Source of the DNA: CBDCTM01 sp965222005
GTDB taxonomy: Bacteria; Bacteroidota; Bacteroidia; Chitinophagales; Saprospiraceae
Assembly (NCBI GenBank): GCA_965222005.1
Contig: OZ244935.1
Span: 5,394,001-5,458,000 of the forward strand
DNA: 64,000 bases
Direction of reading: 5' to 3'
A model generated the notes under the pieces. That model was not told the DNA's origin. It saw only the letters and a list, made by a program, of their open reading frames with translations, and searched no databases. Position numbers and translations under genes: made by a program. This document shows positions 34,490 to 43,465 of the stretch, in pieces (position 1 is the stretch's first letter; the number at the start of each line of letters is the position of its first letter).

Positions 34490-37051
34490 TCACTTCTTCT
34501 TTCGCTTCGGTTTCGGCTTCACCTTCCGCTTTGATTTCGACCCGGTAGGCGCCAGCTTGGCCTTGGGTTGTACAGGCGGATCGATACTGGCCGGAGCTGT
34601 TTGCCAGTTCAATTCATTCCCCTTGAGATAGAAAAAGGCTACAAAACCCAGCAGCAATAGCAGTGAAGCGATCAATGAGATGGTTGCGCCGGCATAATAA
34701 GCCTTTGGGTAAAATTTGAATTCGATAGTGTGTTGGCCTGCCGGAATGCGCAGCGCACGCAAGGCATAATTGGCGCGGATATGCTCCACCGCATTACCAT
34801 CAATATAAGCTTGCCAGCCTTTGTCCGGGCCATACCATATCTCCGAAAATACGGCCAGCTGCTCACTTGTCGAATTGCTGTTGTATTTCAAATAATTGGG
34901 CTTGTATTCGGTAAGGCTGATGCTGCCATTGGGCTGTGGGCTGAGGCCGCTCACATAATTGGTAAATTCCTGGTGAATCACCGCCTCTTGAGAAGGGTCA
35001 AAATTGCTCAAGGCGTCAATCTCTGCATTGGCATCGGGAACAGAGCGGATGCCCCCTACAAACCAGGCATTGCCCAAAGCATTAGGGTTGCGCTGCGCTT
35101 GTTGTTCCTGGCTGATGATGTATCGGGTATTCAGCATATTCAATACTTGCTGGCTGTTTTTGCTGATGTGCCGGTCTATCAAATCCTGATAGCGCTGGAG
35201 TTTGGCAGGGTGGTATCCGCCAATGGTTTTGTGGAAGTAAGAGGAGTTGGCCGATTCGAATGGCGGAATGCTCAGATCGAACACCCGGTAATGAGGATCG
35301 GGATCTTGCAAAATCTGCTCATCTACCGGGCGGGGTTTGAAATTATTTTCAAAGCGGGATTTGTTCACAAAATCACCGGTATCCAGATAGCGGCGCCCTA
35401 CACTCCACAAATCCAGCAAAGTCAGCAACCCAATGCCGAGGAGCAGGTAAGTGCCTTTTATTTTGGTCTGCAGCCAGGCCCACAGCAGACCTGCTACAAT
35501 GGCGATGAGTGCAAAGCTTCGCAAAGCATCCATCCGCATCAGGCTCTGGCGGTCGCTTCGCAGGCAATCCATGCAGTAGCCCGCCTCCTCCATCCGCCCG
35601 TCGCCAGGGCTGGAAAAGCTGAAGAAAGAGGGGCCAGCCAGCGCAAAAAACAGACATACTCCTCCCAATATACCGCCTGATACTTTCAAAGCTTTCATTA
35701 CTTCTTCCTTGCTATACTTCCGCTGAACTACTTCAGAGAGCGTATATATACCAAACAAGGGTACCAAAAATGATACAACACTCAGAATGCTATTGGGGGT
35801 TCTGAATTTGTTGTACAACGGAAAGTAATCGAAAAATAAGCGGTTGAGCAACTCAAAATTCTTACCCATCGAAAGCAGCGTCAGCAAACCTACCGAAGCC
35901 AGCATCCACCACTTGAGCTGCCCTTTGAGCAAAACCATGCCCAGCAAAAACAAAAAGCAAATAATGGCTCCGTAATAAGCCGGGCCACTAGTAAAGGGCA
36001 GCGCACCCCAGTAGAGTGCCGCTTTGAAATTGTCAGGCAGGCGAGCACCTTTTTTCCGAAGGTCTTTGGCTGTTGCGCTTTCCAGGCTAAGCGGCTCCTG
36101 CGATCCGCCTCCAACTACACCGGGTATCAGGCTGGCAAAGAGATCAAGGCCGCCATTGCTCCATTGCATGGCATAGCCCCATTCGAGCCCCTTTGTTTCA
36201 CTACTACTTTTGGGCGTAGAGCCATCACTTTTTAGAATCGGCTCACCACGCATAGTATCTTTCGAATATTCATAAGTTGTCCATAAGCGAGAAGTAGAAG
36301 TAGCTGCTGCAAGTATTGCCCCGATAGCCAGTATGCCCACTGCCTTGCCCCAATCGGGCAGCTTCTGCTCACGAATTGCTTGTACCAGCTTAAACAATAC
36401 CAACAGCCCAAAGCAAATCATCAACAGATAGGTCATTTGTACGTGATTGGCATTGATATCGAGGGCAAGACCGAGCGCAAAGACGAGCCCGCCGAGCCAC
36501 AGCTTATTGCGAAAAACGAGTAGCAGGCCCGCCGTCATCAACGGAAAAAAGCTGATCGCCTGCAATTTGGTGACGTGCCCGGCTTCGTAGAGGATGAAGT
36601 TGTTGGTGGTAAAGCCAAAGGCAATAGCCCCGATGATGGCCAGCCAGTGTGATGTGCCCAATAGCAACATGAGGATGTAAAAACCGATCATGGCGCTGAG
36701 GAAGGTGCCGATCGGCGTTTTGAAAAACAGTTTGCTGAGTGACGCAATTTTGCCAACAATATTGAACTTTTGGGGAGCGCTGATCTGATAAGTAGGCATA
36801 CCCCCAAACATCGAATTGGTCCAAAGCGATACTTCTCCAGTTGTTTCCCGAAAGTTACGCACCTCCTCCGAAGCGCCCCGATAACCGATAATATCGCTCT
36901 GTTGGATAACCTTGCCTTGCAGCTGGGGGTAAAAGAAGGCCACACATAAAACCAGAAAGATCGCCAGTGCAATGAGGTGTGGAAATAGGGCAGGGAGTTT
37001 TTGGTTGGCTGACATGTTAGAAAAATTTGTCTGAAATGGTGGTTTTTTCAA
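34490..37051 (-). CDS. yfhO: YfhO-family large membrane protein
   Basis: An 853-residue protein with about 12-13 membrane helices, a YfhO-type N-terminus (VIQQSDIIGYRGASEEVRNF ... SMFGGMPTYQI, PIGTFLSAMIGFYILMLLLG) and a large periplasmic domain before the last helix. YfhO-type proteins are GT-C-like putative glycosyltransferases in other bacteria, needed for lipoteichoic acid glycosylation in Listeria and Bacillus; substrate here is unknown. The last 35 residues are strongly basic and Pro-rich (SKRKVKPKPKRKKK), unusual for the family. It is convergent with the glycan operon and divergent from the glycerophosphodiesterase gene. Confidence 0.85.
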   Translation of the reverse strand: MKKPPFQTNFSNMSANQKLPALFPHLIALAIFLVLCVAFFYPQLQGKVIQQSDIIGYRGASEEVRNFRETTGEVSLWTNSMFGGMPTYQISAPQKFNIVGKIASLSKLFFKTPIGTFLSAMIGFYILMLLLGTSHWLAIIGAIAFGFTTNNFILYEAGHVTKLQAISFFPLMTAGLLLVFRNKLWLGGLVFALGLALDINANHVQMTYLLMICFGLLVLFKLVQAIREQKLPDWGKAVGILAIGAILAAATSTSRLWTTYEYSKDTMRGEPILKSDGSTPKSSSETKGLEWGYAMQWSNGGLDLFASLIPGVVGGGSQEPLSLESATAKDLRKKGARLPDNFKAALYWGALPFTSGPAYYGAIICFLFLLGMVLLKGQLKWWMLASVGLLTLLSMGKNFELLNRLFFDYFPLYNKFRTPNSILSVVSFLVPLFGIYTLSEVVQRKYSKEEVMKALKVSGGILGGVCLFFALAGPSFFSFSSPGDGRMEEAGYCMDCLRSDRQSLMRMDALRSFALIAIVAGLLWAWLQTKIKGTYLLLGIGLLTLLDLWSVGRRYLDTGDFVNKSRFENNFKPRPVDEQILQDPDPHYRVFDLSIPPFESANSSYFHKTIGGYHPAKLQRYQDLIDRHISKNSQQVLNMLNTRYIISQEQQAQRNPNALGNAWFVGGIRSVPDANAEIDALSNFDPSQEAVIHQEFTNYVSGLSPQPNGSISLTEYKPNYLKYNSNSTSEQLAVFSEIWYGPDKGWQAYIDGNAVEHIRANYALRALRIPAGQHTIEFKFYPKAYYAGATISLIASLLLLLGFVAFFYLKGNELNWQTAPASIDPPVQPKAKLAPTGSKSKRKVKPKPKRKKK

Positions 37052-37093
37052 AGCCCCAAAGTTAATGTTTTTATACTACTTTTGGCTTTCATT

Positions 37094-37101
37094 TATTTTT
37101 G
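37094..37101 (+). promoter_or_regulatory. Possible Bacteroidota -7 box of the glycerophosphodiesterase gene
   Basis: TATTTTTG fits the Bacteroidota -7 consensus TAnnTTTG and lies 16 bases before the ATG at 37117. No clear -33 TTTG is seen at the usual 17-19 base distance, so it may be fortuitous. Confidence 0.3.
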
Positions 37102-37116
37102 TACAATCCAAATGCG

Positions 37117-38058
37117 ATGCAGCCAGTTATTTTTATCTCCTTTTCCCTTTTATTGTTCTTTACCTCTTGCAACAACGCACCCAACATGAACCAACAAAGT
37201 ATTCCTTCCAGCAGAAACATCAACTGGCAGGGCCATCGCGGCGCTCGTGGTCTGCTGCCCGAAAACACCATCCCGGCATTCATCAAAGCCCTCCAATACC
37301 CTGTCAGTACCCTTGAATTGGATGTGGTCGTTTCTGCCGACAGCCAGATCATCGTCTCTCACGAGCCCTGGTTTTCAGCCGAACTGTGCAGCCATCCCGA
37401 TGGCCGGCCCGTCACCGAACAAGAGCAAGAGCAGTTGTTGATTTATGAAATGACTTATGAGCAGATCAAAGCCTACGATTGTGGCCTGCGCGGCAATCCC
37501 CGATTCCCCGACCAGCAGCCCCTCAAGGTACACAAGCCTTCCTTTATGGATATGGTAAGCAATGTGGAATTGCACTGCCAAAAGCACAAGCGACAACCTC
37601 CCAAATACAATATCGAACTCAAAAGCTATGCAGCCTGGTACAACACCCGCATTCCCGAACCCGAGCGTTTTGTCCGGCTAATGCTGGAAGAGATCGAACT
37701 GCTCAATATCAAAGAGCGTGTCAATTTGCAAGCCTTTGACCTCAACATCCTCAAAGCCGTACATCAGCAAGATAGCAGCATCCGGCTGGCGCTGCTGGTA
37801 GAAAACCTGGAAGGCGCTGCTGCCAACCTGGCCAAATTGGACTTCCTCCCCCACTTCTATAGCCCGCACTATGGCCTGCTCAATGAAAAAGAAGTGGCAT
37901 TTATCAAGTCAAAAGGCCTGCAACTTATTCCCTGGACGGTCAATGACCCTCACATTATGCAGCGCCTTATTGAGCTGGGCGTAGATGGCATCATCACCGA
38001 TTATCCCAATTTCATAAACGACCTTCAGCCACCGGTAAGTGCCGTAAATACGAATTGA
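37117..38058 (+). CDS. Glycerophosphodiester phosphodiesterase lipoprotein
   Basis: About 313 residues from the ATG at 37117. An upstream TTG (37099) would overlap a possible promoter and is less likely. The N-terminus is a lipoprotein signal with the lipobox FFTSC (Cys18). GHRGARGLLPENT (39-51) holds His40, Arg41 and Glu49, LELDV holds Glu67/Asp69, and His82 in VSHEPWF completes the active site. The C-terminal WTVNDP ... GVDGIITDYP is also canonical. It hydrolyses glycerophosphodiesters, probably in the periplasm or at the outer membrane. It is divergent from yfhO and probably monocistronic. Confidence 0.92.
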   Translation: MQPVIFISFSLLLFFTSCNNAPNMNQQSIPSSRNINWQGHRGARGLLPENTIPAFIKALQYPVSTLELDVVVSADSQIIVSHEPWFSAELCSHPDGRPVTEQEQEQLLIYEMTYEQIKAYDCGLRGNPRFPDQQPLKVHKPSFMDMVSNVELHCQKHKRQPPKYNIELKSYAAWYNTRIPEPERFVRLMLEEIELLNIKERVNLQAFDLNILKAVHQQDSSIRLALLVENLEGAAANLAKLDFLPHFYSPHYGLLNEKEVAFIKSKGLQLIPWTVNDPHIMQRLIELGVDGIITDYPNFINDLQPPVSAVNTN

Positions 38059-38099
38059 TCCTCCATTGTTCAGACCTTGAAAAACTTTTAGCTAAAGAT

Positions 38100-38381
38100 T
38101 CACAGCCTTGATTTTTGCTTCTTTGTATCCCCGCCTGCGGACGGGCAGGAAGACAAAGAAGGCTGCCGGCAGGCAATACGTACAAAGTCTTTTCTCTGCC
38201 GACAAAAATACAGCCCCGCTGACAGATGATCTACAGAAAGCGAAAACTCCTCCACCCCCTTAGCCAACACACGCCCGTTCAAATCCACCAGCTCCACGCG
38301 GAGCAGCGCAGATAGCTCTGCCCGCTGCAAATGCAACACCTCTCCCCCCGGATTGGGAAAAAGCCGGATGTCCGTCGACAC
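38100..38381 (-). pseudogene. Remnant of a T9SS C-terminal sorting domain
   Basis: Reading from GTG at 38381, the frame gives RLFPNPGGEVLHLQ ... LVDLNGRVLAKG ... DHLSAGLYFCRQ, which is the body of a T9SS type A domain. It has no passenger and no signal: a stop codon lies 9 bases upstream in frame (38388-38390). The normal end of the domain is lost at the point where a 44-base hairpin repeat (38118-38161) begins. It lies just downstream of the GH3-like/serine hydrolase gene but out of frame with it. Most likely a decayed fragment of a lost exported protein. Confidence 0.65.
38118..38161. repeat. Hairpin insertion inside the T9SS remnant
   Basis: CTTCTTTGT (38118-38126) pairs with ACAAAGAAG (38153-38161). 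The inner part CCCCGCCTGC ... GGGCAGG also pairs partly. It may be a small mobile palindrome that ended the sorting domain, or a terminator serving the glycerophosphodiesterase gene on the plus strand; no T-run follows, so the former seems likelier. Confidence 0.5.
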
Positions 38382-38433
38382 ATATTTTCAGCGTTAAGAC
38401 CCCATAAAAATATGGAACAGACTGCCAAAGGCT

Positions 38434-41277
38434 TTACTGCATCTCGGCGTGTAACTCATCCGAAGGTGCAAGCGTTTTTTCCGGAAAAAGAGTATTCGGA
38501 TCGTAGGTGTGGAGAGCGTCATACACGATGGTGTGGATGCGGCTTCGCACCCGATGCCGGGCAAGTTTGTTGTTGAATGGATTGGGATGCACACGATTGG
38601 TCAGCAAGACCACGATCAGCTCATTGGTCGGATCGGCCCATACACAGCCGCCTGTAAAGCCCGTATGCCCAAAGGTGCTGAGGGGCGCTTTGGGAGAACA
38701 GTTTTTATTGCCGCGCCTGCTTTGCTTATCAAAGCCCAGCCCCCGGTAATTGCCGTGGCGAGCGCTTGTAAAATAGTTGACGGTAGCTGGTTTAAAGTAG
38801 CGGCGGCCGCCATAAACCCCCTCATTGAGCAACATCTGAAAGAGAACGGCCAGATCGCCCGCATTGGAAAACAAGCCTGCATTGCCGCCCACTCCGCCCA
38901 GCAAAGCGGCGGATTCATCGTGTACATAGCCGTGTACTATTTGCTTTCGCCAGCGCCCATCCTCTGCCGTAGGGACTATTTGGGTACGCTCAAATTTGCT
39001 TAGCGGATTGTACATAGTGTGCCGCAAGTGCAGCGGCCTGTAATATTTTTCGTGTGCCAGCTTGTCCAGGGGTGCTTCCATTTCATGCTCGATATAGAAC
39101 TGGATGAGATTGAAATTAACATCGCTATAACGGTAGCGGCCACTGCGCGGCTTAAGGCTGGCCATCTCATACCGTATGCTGTCATGCCAGATGCTTTTGA
39201 GATACATCGAATCCGCCACCGGTACCTGGTATTCCTCATCGGGGCGAATACAGAAATATTTATTGCACACATTGCCAGAACTATCCTGGTACAAAATGTA
39301 GGGCGCCACAGGCATATTGGGAGTAAGGCCCGATTGGTGGATAAAGAGCGATTTAAAGGTGAGGTTCCGAATCGGTGATTTCTTTTCCAGCGGGAGCTTG
39401 CTTTTCAACTTATCATTCATTCTGAATTTGCGCTGCTCGTACATGCCCATCGCCACCAGGGTGGTGGCTGCTACCTTGGTGATAGATGCCACATCGTACA
39501 AATCATCGCGGCCAATCGCCTGCCGCTTGTCATAAGCATGATGCCCAAAAGCTTTGTCATAAATCACCTTCCCGTCTTTGACGATCATCACCTGTGCCCC
39601 GGGGCAGGCTCCCTGAGCAATTGCTCCACCAATGATCGCATCGATGCTCACCAGCCGGTAAGGTGCAATGCCTACTTCCTCCGGTACCGTATATTTGAGG
39701 CGGATCACTTCTGTAGTGTCTCCCGCACCGGCAGGAAAGCTATCCACCAAGCCCGCCCTCAGCCGACCCTTTGCCGCGATACCGCCAAATACCAGCTGCC
39801 CGGCCAATGACGCTGTAAACGACTGATAATCAAACACTTGCACCAGAGCTGCTTTATCATTAAAAAAGCTCAGATTTTGAGCCGGGCCAAAATTGAGCAA
39901 GATCACTTCCGCCTTTTGTGCCAGCTTGTTAACGGAAGCTATGAAGGCACTGTCCCTTCTTTTTTTCAGCTCCACCTGATTGAGCGAGATGATGGAGGTG
40001 GACCATTTGTAGCGCCGAATGGGTAAAGCCTGAAGAGCGCCCGATTCATCCGCTTTTTGGAAATACCGCTTGTAGTCAATGTAGTGCGACAAGCCGGCTT
40101 CGAGATCAAACTGCCGCTCCTCCCCTACTTCCAGCAACTTGAATTTGCGCGTGTGCAATTTTCGGATAGGAATCCTATTGCCCGGATTGTTCACCAAAGT
40201 GATTCCCTCTTCATACAGTTGCCGTATCCACAACTTATAACGCGGGTTGTGAAACAACTGGTTAGCGGCTAAAGGCGAGGCACTTTGTCTGCAATGCAAA
40301 CCCAAATATTCTTTAGCTTTCAATACCTTATGCACTCGTTGCTGAATATCCTTCCAGGCAATGCGCTCTGTAGCCAGCATAGCTTGGAGACTGTCGGTAT
40401 AAGCCGTAAAGGATTCTTCGACGATAAACAGATCCACCCCGCAGCGTAGCATCCGCTTCAAAAGCTGCTGCTCGCTGAGGCGACCAATGATCAGCCCGTC
40501 AAACAAAAGACGCTTCTTCAAATAGTGCTGTAATGACTCCGGTGGCAAGCTATCCAGCAAAGGATTGTGGAACACCGAGTCGGCTATTACCAAGCCTGAC
40601 AGACCTTGCTGAACCAACAATTTGTAAGGCGCCAGCCGCTCCTTCCAGCCCTCGGTAGTATCTGCCGGATCAAAGGTGACGGCGCCGAAATCGCCACCCA
40701 GTGCCAGGCTCCCGGCCTGATGATTCCGCAAAATCCGCTGAGTAGCTACCCCTGCCACCGCTGACGGAGCCAGGGAAAAACCGTTTTCTGCCAACGGCAG
40801 CCCAAAGTGCAAGCCCAGTTCGTCCAGTTGCTTGAAATACACCTCTTCGAGTTGCTGATGCTGCGCTTTATCCTGTACTGCCTGAATACTTGGGGCACCG
40901 GGAAAGGGCTGGAGGTCGGCAAATTGCTGGTTCAGGTTTACCGCTGCCTCACTGCCCAGCAACATCGGTACGGGCAGCTTTTGCTGAAGCGCTTCGGTGA
41001 GTTGCAAAAAGGTATCCAGCGGCAATTGATTCCAGACCAATGCACCCGGCAGGTGGTCAGGGAGTTGTTGCATAGCTACTACGGAATCTTTTGCGGTAAG
41101 ACGGAGAATAAAGAGCTGTGCGATCTGCTCGTTGAAGGGTAACTCTACCAACATGCTGTCCGCCCAGCCATTGGTGCTTTGCAAAAAAGGGGCAAACCAC
41201 TCAGGAGGTGGCTCGGCAGGCTGTTCACAGCCATACCCGGCAAAAATCAGCAAAGCGATCACCAAGTAGCGTAGCAT
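38434..41277 (-). CDS. Lipoprotein fusion: degenerate GH3-like domain plus beta-lactamase-family serine hydrolase
   Basis: A 947-residue lipoprotein (lipobox AGYGC, Cys17). Residues 35-325 follow the beta-N-acetylglucosaminidase GH3 fold, but the usual TDA nucleophile motif reads LIIGRLS (262-268) and the K-H-[FG]-P-G-H signature is missing, so this half is probably inactive. Residues 330-520 are the GH3 C-terminal domain. Residues 535-925 are a penicillin-binding/class C beta-lactamase-like hydrolase with SITK (Ser598, Lys601), YSDVN (717-721) and HTGFTGG (871-877), all intact. Such GH3-beta-lactamase fusions occur in Bacteroidota and are thought to act on cell wall or D-amino-acid amides. 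No coupled neighbour gene is seen. Confidence 0.85.
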   Translation of the reverse strand: MLRYLVIALLIFAGYGCEQPAEPPPEWFAPFLQSTNGWADSMLVELPFNEQIAQLFILRLTAKDSVVAMQQLPDHLPGALVWNQLPLDTFLQLTEALQQKLPVPMLLGSEAAVNLNQQFADLQPFPGAPSIQAVQDKAQHQQLEEVYFKQLDELGLHFGLPLAENGFSLAPSAVAGVATQRILRNHQAGSLALGGDFGAVTFDPADTTEGWKERLAPYKLLVQQGLSGLVIADSVFHNPLLDSLPPESLQHYLKKRLLFDGLIIGRLSEQQLLKRMLRCGVDLFIVEESFTAYTDSLQAMLATERIAWKDIQQRVHKVLKAKEYLGLHCRQSASPLAANQLFHNPRYKLWIRQLYEEGITLVNNPGNRIPIRKLHTRKFKLLEVGEERQFDLEAGLSHYIDYKRYFQKADESGALQALPIRRYKWSTSIISLNQVELKKRRDSAFIASVNKLAQKAEVILLNFGPAQNLSFFNDKAALVQVFDYQSFTASLAGQLVFGGIAAKGRLRAGLVDSFPAGAGDTTEVIRLKYTVPEEVGIAPYRLVSIDAIIGGAIAQGACPGAQVMIVKDGKVIYDKAFGHHAYDKRQAIGRDDLYDVASITKVAATTLVAMGMYEQRKFRMNDKLKSKLPLEKKSPIRNLTFKSLFIHQSGLTPNMPVAPYILYQDSSGNVCNKYFCIRPDEEYQVPVADSMYLKSIWHDSIRYEMASLKPRSGRYRYSDVNFNLIQFYIEHEMEAPLDKLAHEKYYRPLHLRHTMYNPLSKFERTQIVPTAEDGRWRKQIVHGYVHDESAALLGGVGGNAGLFSNAGDLAVLFQMLLNEGVYGGRRYFKPATVNYFTSARHGNYRGLGFDKQSRRGNKNCSPKAPLSTFGHTGFTGGCVWADPTNELIVVLLTNRVHPNPFNNKLARHRVRSRIHTIVYDALHTYDPNTLFPEKTLAPSDELHAEMQ

Positions 41278-41449
41278 CAGAGGGTTTTGCTATTACAACG
41301 ATGAAAAACCCGGTTTGGATGAATATTTTTCAGCTTTTGTGCTGCAATGTCAGCGAATTGGTCATTTCCTGCACATTTAAGAGATTGCTTTCTGAAAATA
41401 GCACCAACACCAGCACCAGCTCAATGTACGAACATTCCAGGGAATCAAA

Positions 41450-41980
41450 TTAATCACCGGCCTCTTTTACGTAAAGCCAACAATCGATAAAAGTCCCTTC
41501 TTTGCAGCAATGATTTTTCAGCAAACCTTTGTAAACGAATCCGGCCTTTTGAAGTACTTTGACGGACCCCGCATTGAATGTAAAAACAGTTGCTTCCAAC
41601 TGTTTCACGCTCCTCTGACCAATACAATAGTCGGAAAAAGTAGTCACCACGCGGGTCATTATTCCCTGCCCCCAAAATGGTTTGGCCAGCCAATAGCCTA
41701 TTTCATCTTTATCCCTTGCTTCGTCTTGGTTTTTCAGGCCAATGCCGCCAATGAGCTCGCCATCGTCTTTGCGAATGGCCCAATTGTGTTTTTCCTTCTG
41801 ATCGGCATAGCCTTTCAGCACATCCGAAAGGAAGCGATCGGCATCGGCTTCGGTGTAGGGATAAGGAATGCGCAGGGTATTTTTGTAAATATCCGGTTCG
41901 TTCAGGTACTTTACCAATGCTTTGGCATCCTCTGCCCGATAGGCAGACAGCACTATGTCAGTATTGACCAGAATTTCCAT
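41450..41980 (-). CDS. GNAT acetyltransferase (RimJ/RimL type)
   Basis: A 176-residue acetyltransferase. It has the RimJ/RimL pattern: VLSAYRAEDAKALVKYLNEP, WAIRKDDGELIGGIGL, IGYWLAKPFWGQGIMTRV for acetyl-CoA binding and VLQKAGFVYKGLLKNH near the end. The ATG at 41980 overlaps the end of the upstream DUF1643 gene by 23 bases, so the two are translated together. It could acetylate a protein N-terminus or a small amine; no substrate is evident. Confidence 0.85.
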   Translation of the reverse strand: MEILVNTDIVLSAYRAEDAKALVKYLNEPDIYKNTLRIPYPYTEADADRFLSDVLKGYADQKEKHNWAIRKDDGELIGGIGLKNQDEARDKDEIGYWLAKPFWGQGIMTRVVTTFSDYCIGQRSVKQLEATVFTFNAGSVKVLQKAGFVYKGLLKNHCCKEGTFIDCWLYVKEAGD

Positions 41981-42461
41981 TGTTCGGATACGGTTTGAGT
42001 TTTAGATTTTTTTTCAAATACAGCGGATGTGCCGGTTGCCCGCTTTTATTGATTTTCAAACACCAAGCCTCATCAATTAGTTTCAGTACCGTCTTATCCC
42101 TGCCCAATCGGTTTCCGCAGTTGCCCCAGGCAACTACTACTTTGCTGGCCTTCTGAATATATTTTCGAATATACCGATCATTCTCAGGCCCCACCGGATC
42201 AGCCTGAGCAAAGAGTGTGTTCGGGTCGGGATGCCGAAAGGCGAACAGGTTGGCCACATAGAGGCTGCCAAAGCCCAAGCTCTTTGCAAAACCTATACAG
42301 CGCCGAATGGTAGGATCATTTTGTAAGGCATCCGCAGTGGACGGATTGAGGCCGATGATCAGCAGCGCAGGCAGGGCGGGATCCCAGCTTCGGCTCAACA
42401 GATAGCGGTAGTTGCCGCAATCGGAAATAATGGCATCCCTCAGGGTATCCAAAGGCTTCAT
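41958..42461 (-). CDS. DUF1643-domain protein
   Basis: A 167-residue protein with the DUF1643 pattern: RYLLSRSWDP, ALLIIGLNPSTADALQNDPTIRRCIGFAKSLGFGSLYVANLFAFR, and VVAWGNCG. Members are found widely in bacteria and phage and their role is not established. The frame overlaps the upstream TIGR04283-like glycosyltransferase gene by 4 bases (ATGA) and the downstream GNAT gene by 23 bases, so the three genes form one tightly coupled unit. Confidence 0.85.
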   Translation of the reverse strand: MKPLDTLRDAIISDCGNYRYLLSRSWDPALPALLIIGLNPSTADALQNDPTIRRCIGFAKSLGFGSLYVANLFAFRHPDPNTLFAQADPVGPENDRYIRKYIQKASKVVVAWGNCGNRLGRDKTVLKLIDEAWCLKINKSGQPAHPLYLKKNLKLKPYPNNGNSGQY

Positions 42462-43150
42462 CGGTAGCGTAGCAAACGTTTGTAGGCATTGGCGATGCTG
42501 GTCTGACTGGCGCCAAATCGGTACATATTAAACACGATCAGGTTGGCAATTTGTACCCGCAAATAGCTATTGGTAGCATACTTTCGGGCCGAAACCACCA
42601 TATCGCGGGGAATAATTTTGAAGCGATGTGTTTTCCTGGCCCGTTCAATAAATTCAAAATCTTCCATGATAATATAGTTATCCCGAAAGCCATTCAGCTC
42701 TTCAAAAACGGGACGTTTTATGAACAAACTCTGGTCACCACCTCTACACCAGCGAAAATCGAAGCGGGTGAAAAAGGCATTGATTTTCAACACCTTTCTG
42801 GGTGAGTCAAACTGGTACCGAAAGCAACCCATAGGATAGTCTTCGGTCAAAGCCTGACGGATATCTGACAGATACGTTTTGGGAGGCAAAGTATCGGCAT
42901 GCACAAAATAAAGCACCTCTCCTTTGGCCTGCCTGGCCCCCAAATTCAGCTGTGCCGCTCTGGCTCTGCGTGTGCTGCTCAAACAAACTGCGCCGGCCCT
43001 TCCAGCGATAGCCAGGGTACCGTCTTCACTGCCGCCATCCACCACCAATATCTCTTCTATCCCTTCACTCCCGCCTTCCAGCAATCGGTGCAGCAATCGG
43101 CCTATATTAGCCGCCTCATTTAGTGTAGGGATGATGATACTTACCTTCAT
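42458..43150 (-). CDS. Family 2 glycosyltransferase, TIGR04283-like
   Basis: A 230-residue cytosolic GT2. The start KVSIIIPTLNEAANIGRLL, VDGGSEDGTL, RARAAQLNLGARQAKGEVLYFVHADTLPP, the RGGDQSLFIKR patch and YRFGAS near the end fit the TIGR04283 group. That group is annotated as arsenosugar biosynthesis glycosyltransferase in some genomes, but many members are not near arsenic genes. Here the ars operon lies 21 kb away, so I do not infer arsenosugars. It leads the three-gene coupled unit with DUF1643 and GNAT. Confidence 0.82.
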   Translation of the reverse strand: MKVSIIIPTLNEAANIGRLLHRLLEGGSEGIEEILVVDGGSEDGTLAIAGRAGAVCLSSTRRARAAQLNLGARQAKGEVLYFVHADTLPPKTYLSDIRQALTEDYPMGCFRYQFDSPRKVLKINAFFTRFDFRWCRGGDQSLFIKRPVFEELNGFRDNYIIMEDFEFIERARKTHRFKIIPRDMVVSARKYATNSYLRVQIANLIVFNMYRFGASQTSIANAYKRLLRYR

Positions 43151-43465
43151 AACAATTTAATACGCAAATATAGGTAGTGTAGCAAAATGTAGGATGCCCT
43201 CCATTTTATAGGCTACTCAAGGTAGCTGGACTTTTTCAAAATGCTAAAGTCTAGCTAAGTAATGCTCAAAAATAGCTAAAGCCCGCGGGATTTCTTTGAG
43301 CGTGTTTGGATTTTACCCTTCGGCGCGTTAGTGCAAAATTTAATTCTGTACTTCATTATTTTTCATCGCCATAGCGTTGGCTATGCCTCAAAAAAAGGCT
43401 TCGCTCTAAATTTCAAAACAGCTTCTAAATTATTCCCTGCCGTTGGCATTCCTTAAATTTGCCTG
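43151..43465. other. Intergenic region with a short shared sequence
   Basis: This 315-base gap between the divergent glycosyltransferase and esterase genes holds no convincing gene. It contains GAGCGTGT ... TTTACCCTTCGG at 43298-43323, also present at 17339-17364, several GCTA-rich direct repeats (GGTAGCT, TCTAGCT, ATAGCT) and a run of short A/T tracts. Promoters for both genes should lie here but no confident -7/-33 pair was found. Confidence 0.5.

Noticed and set aside
42458..43150. Arsenosugar synthesis role for the TIGR04283-like glycosyltransferase
   Set aside because: The name fits the family, but no arsS or arsM is present and the ars operon is 21 kb away.
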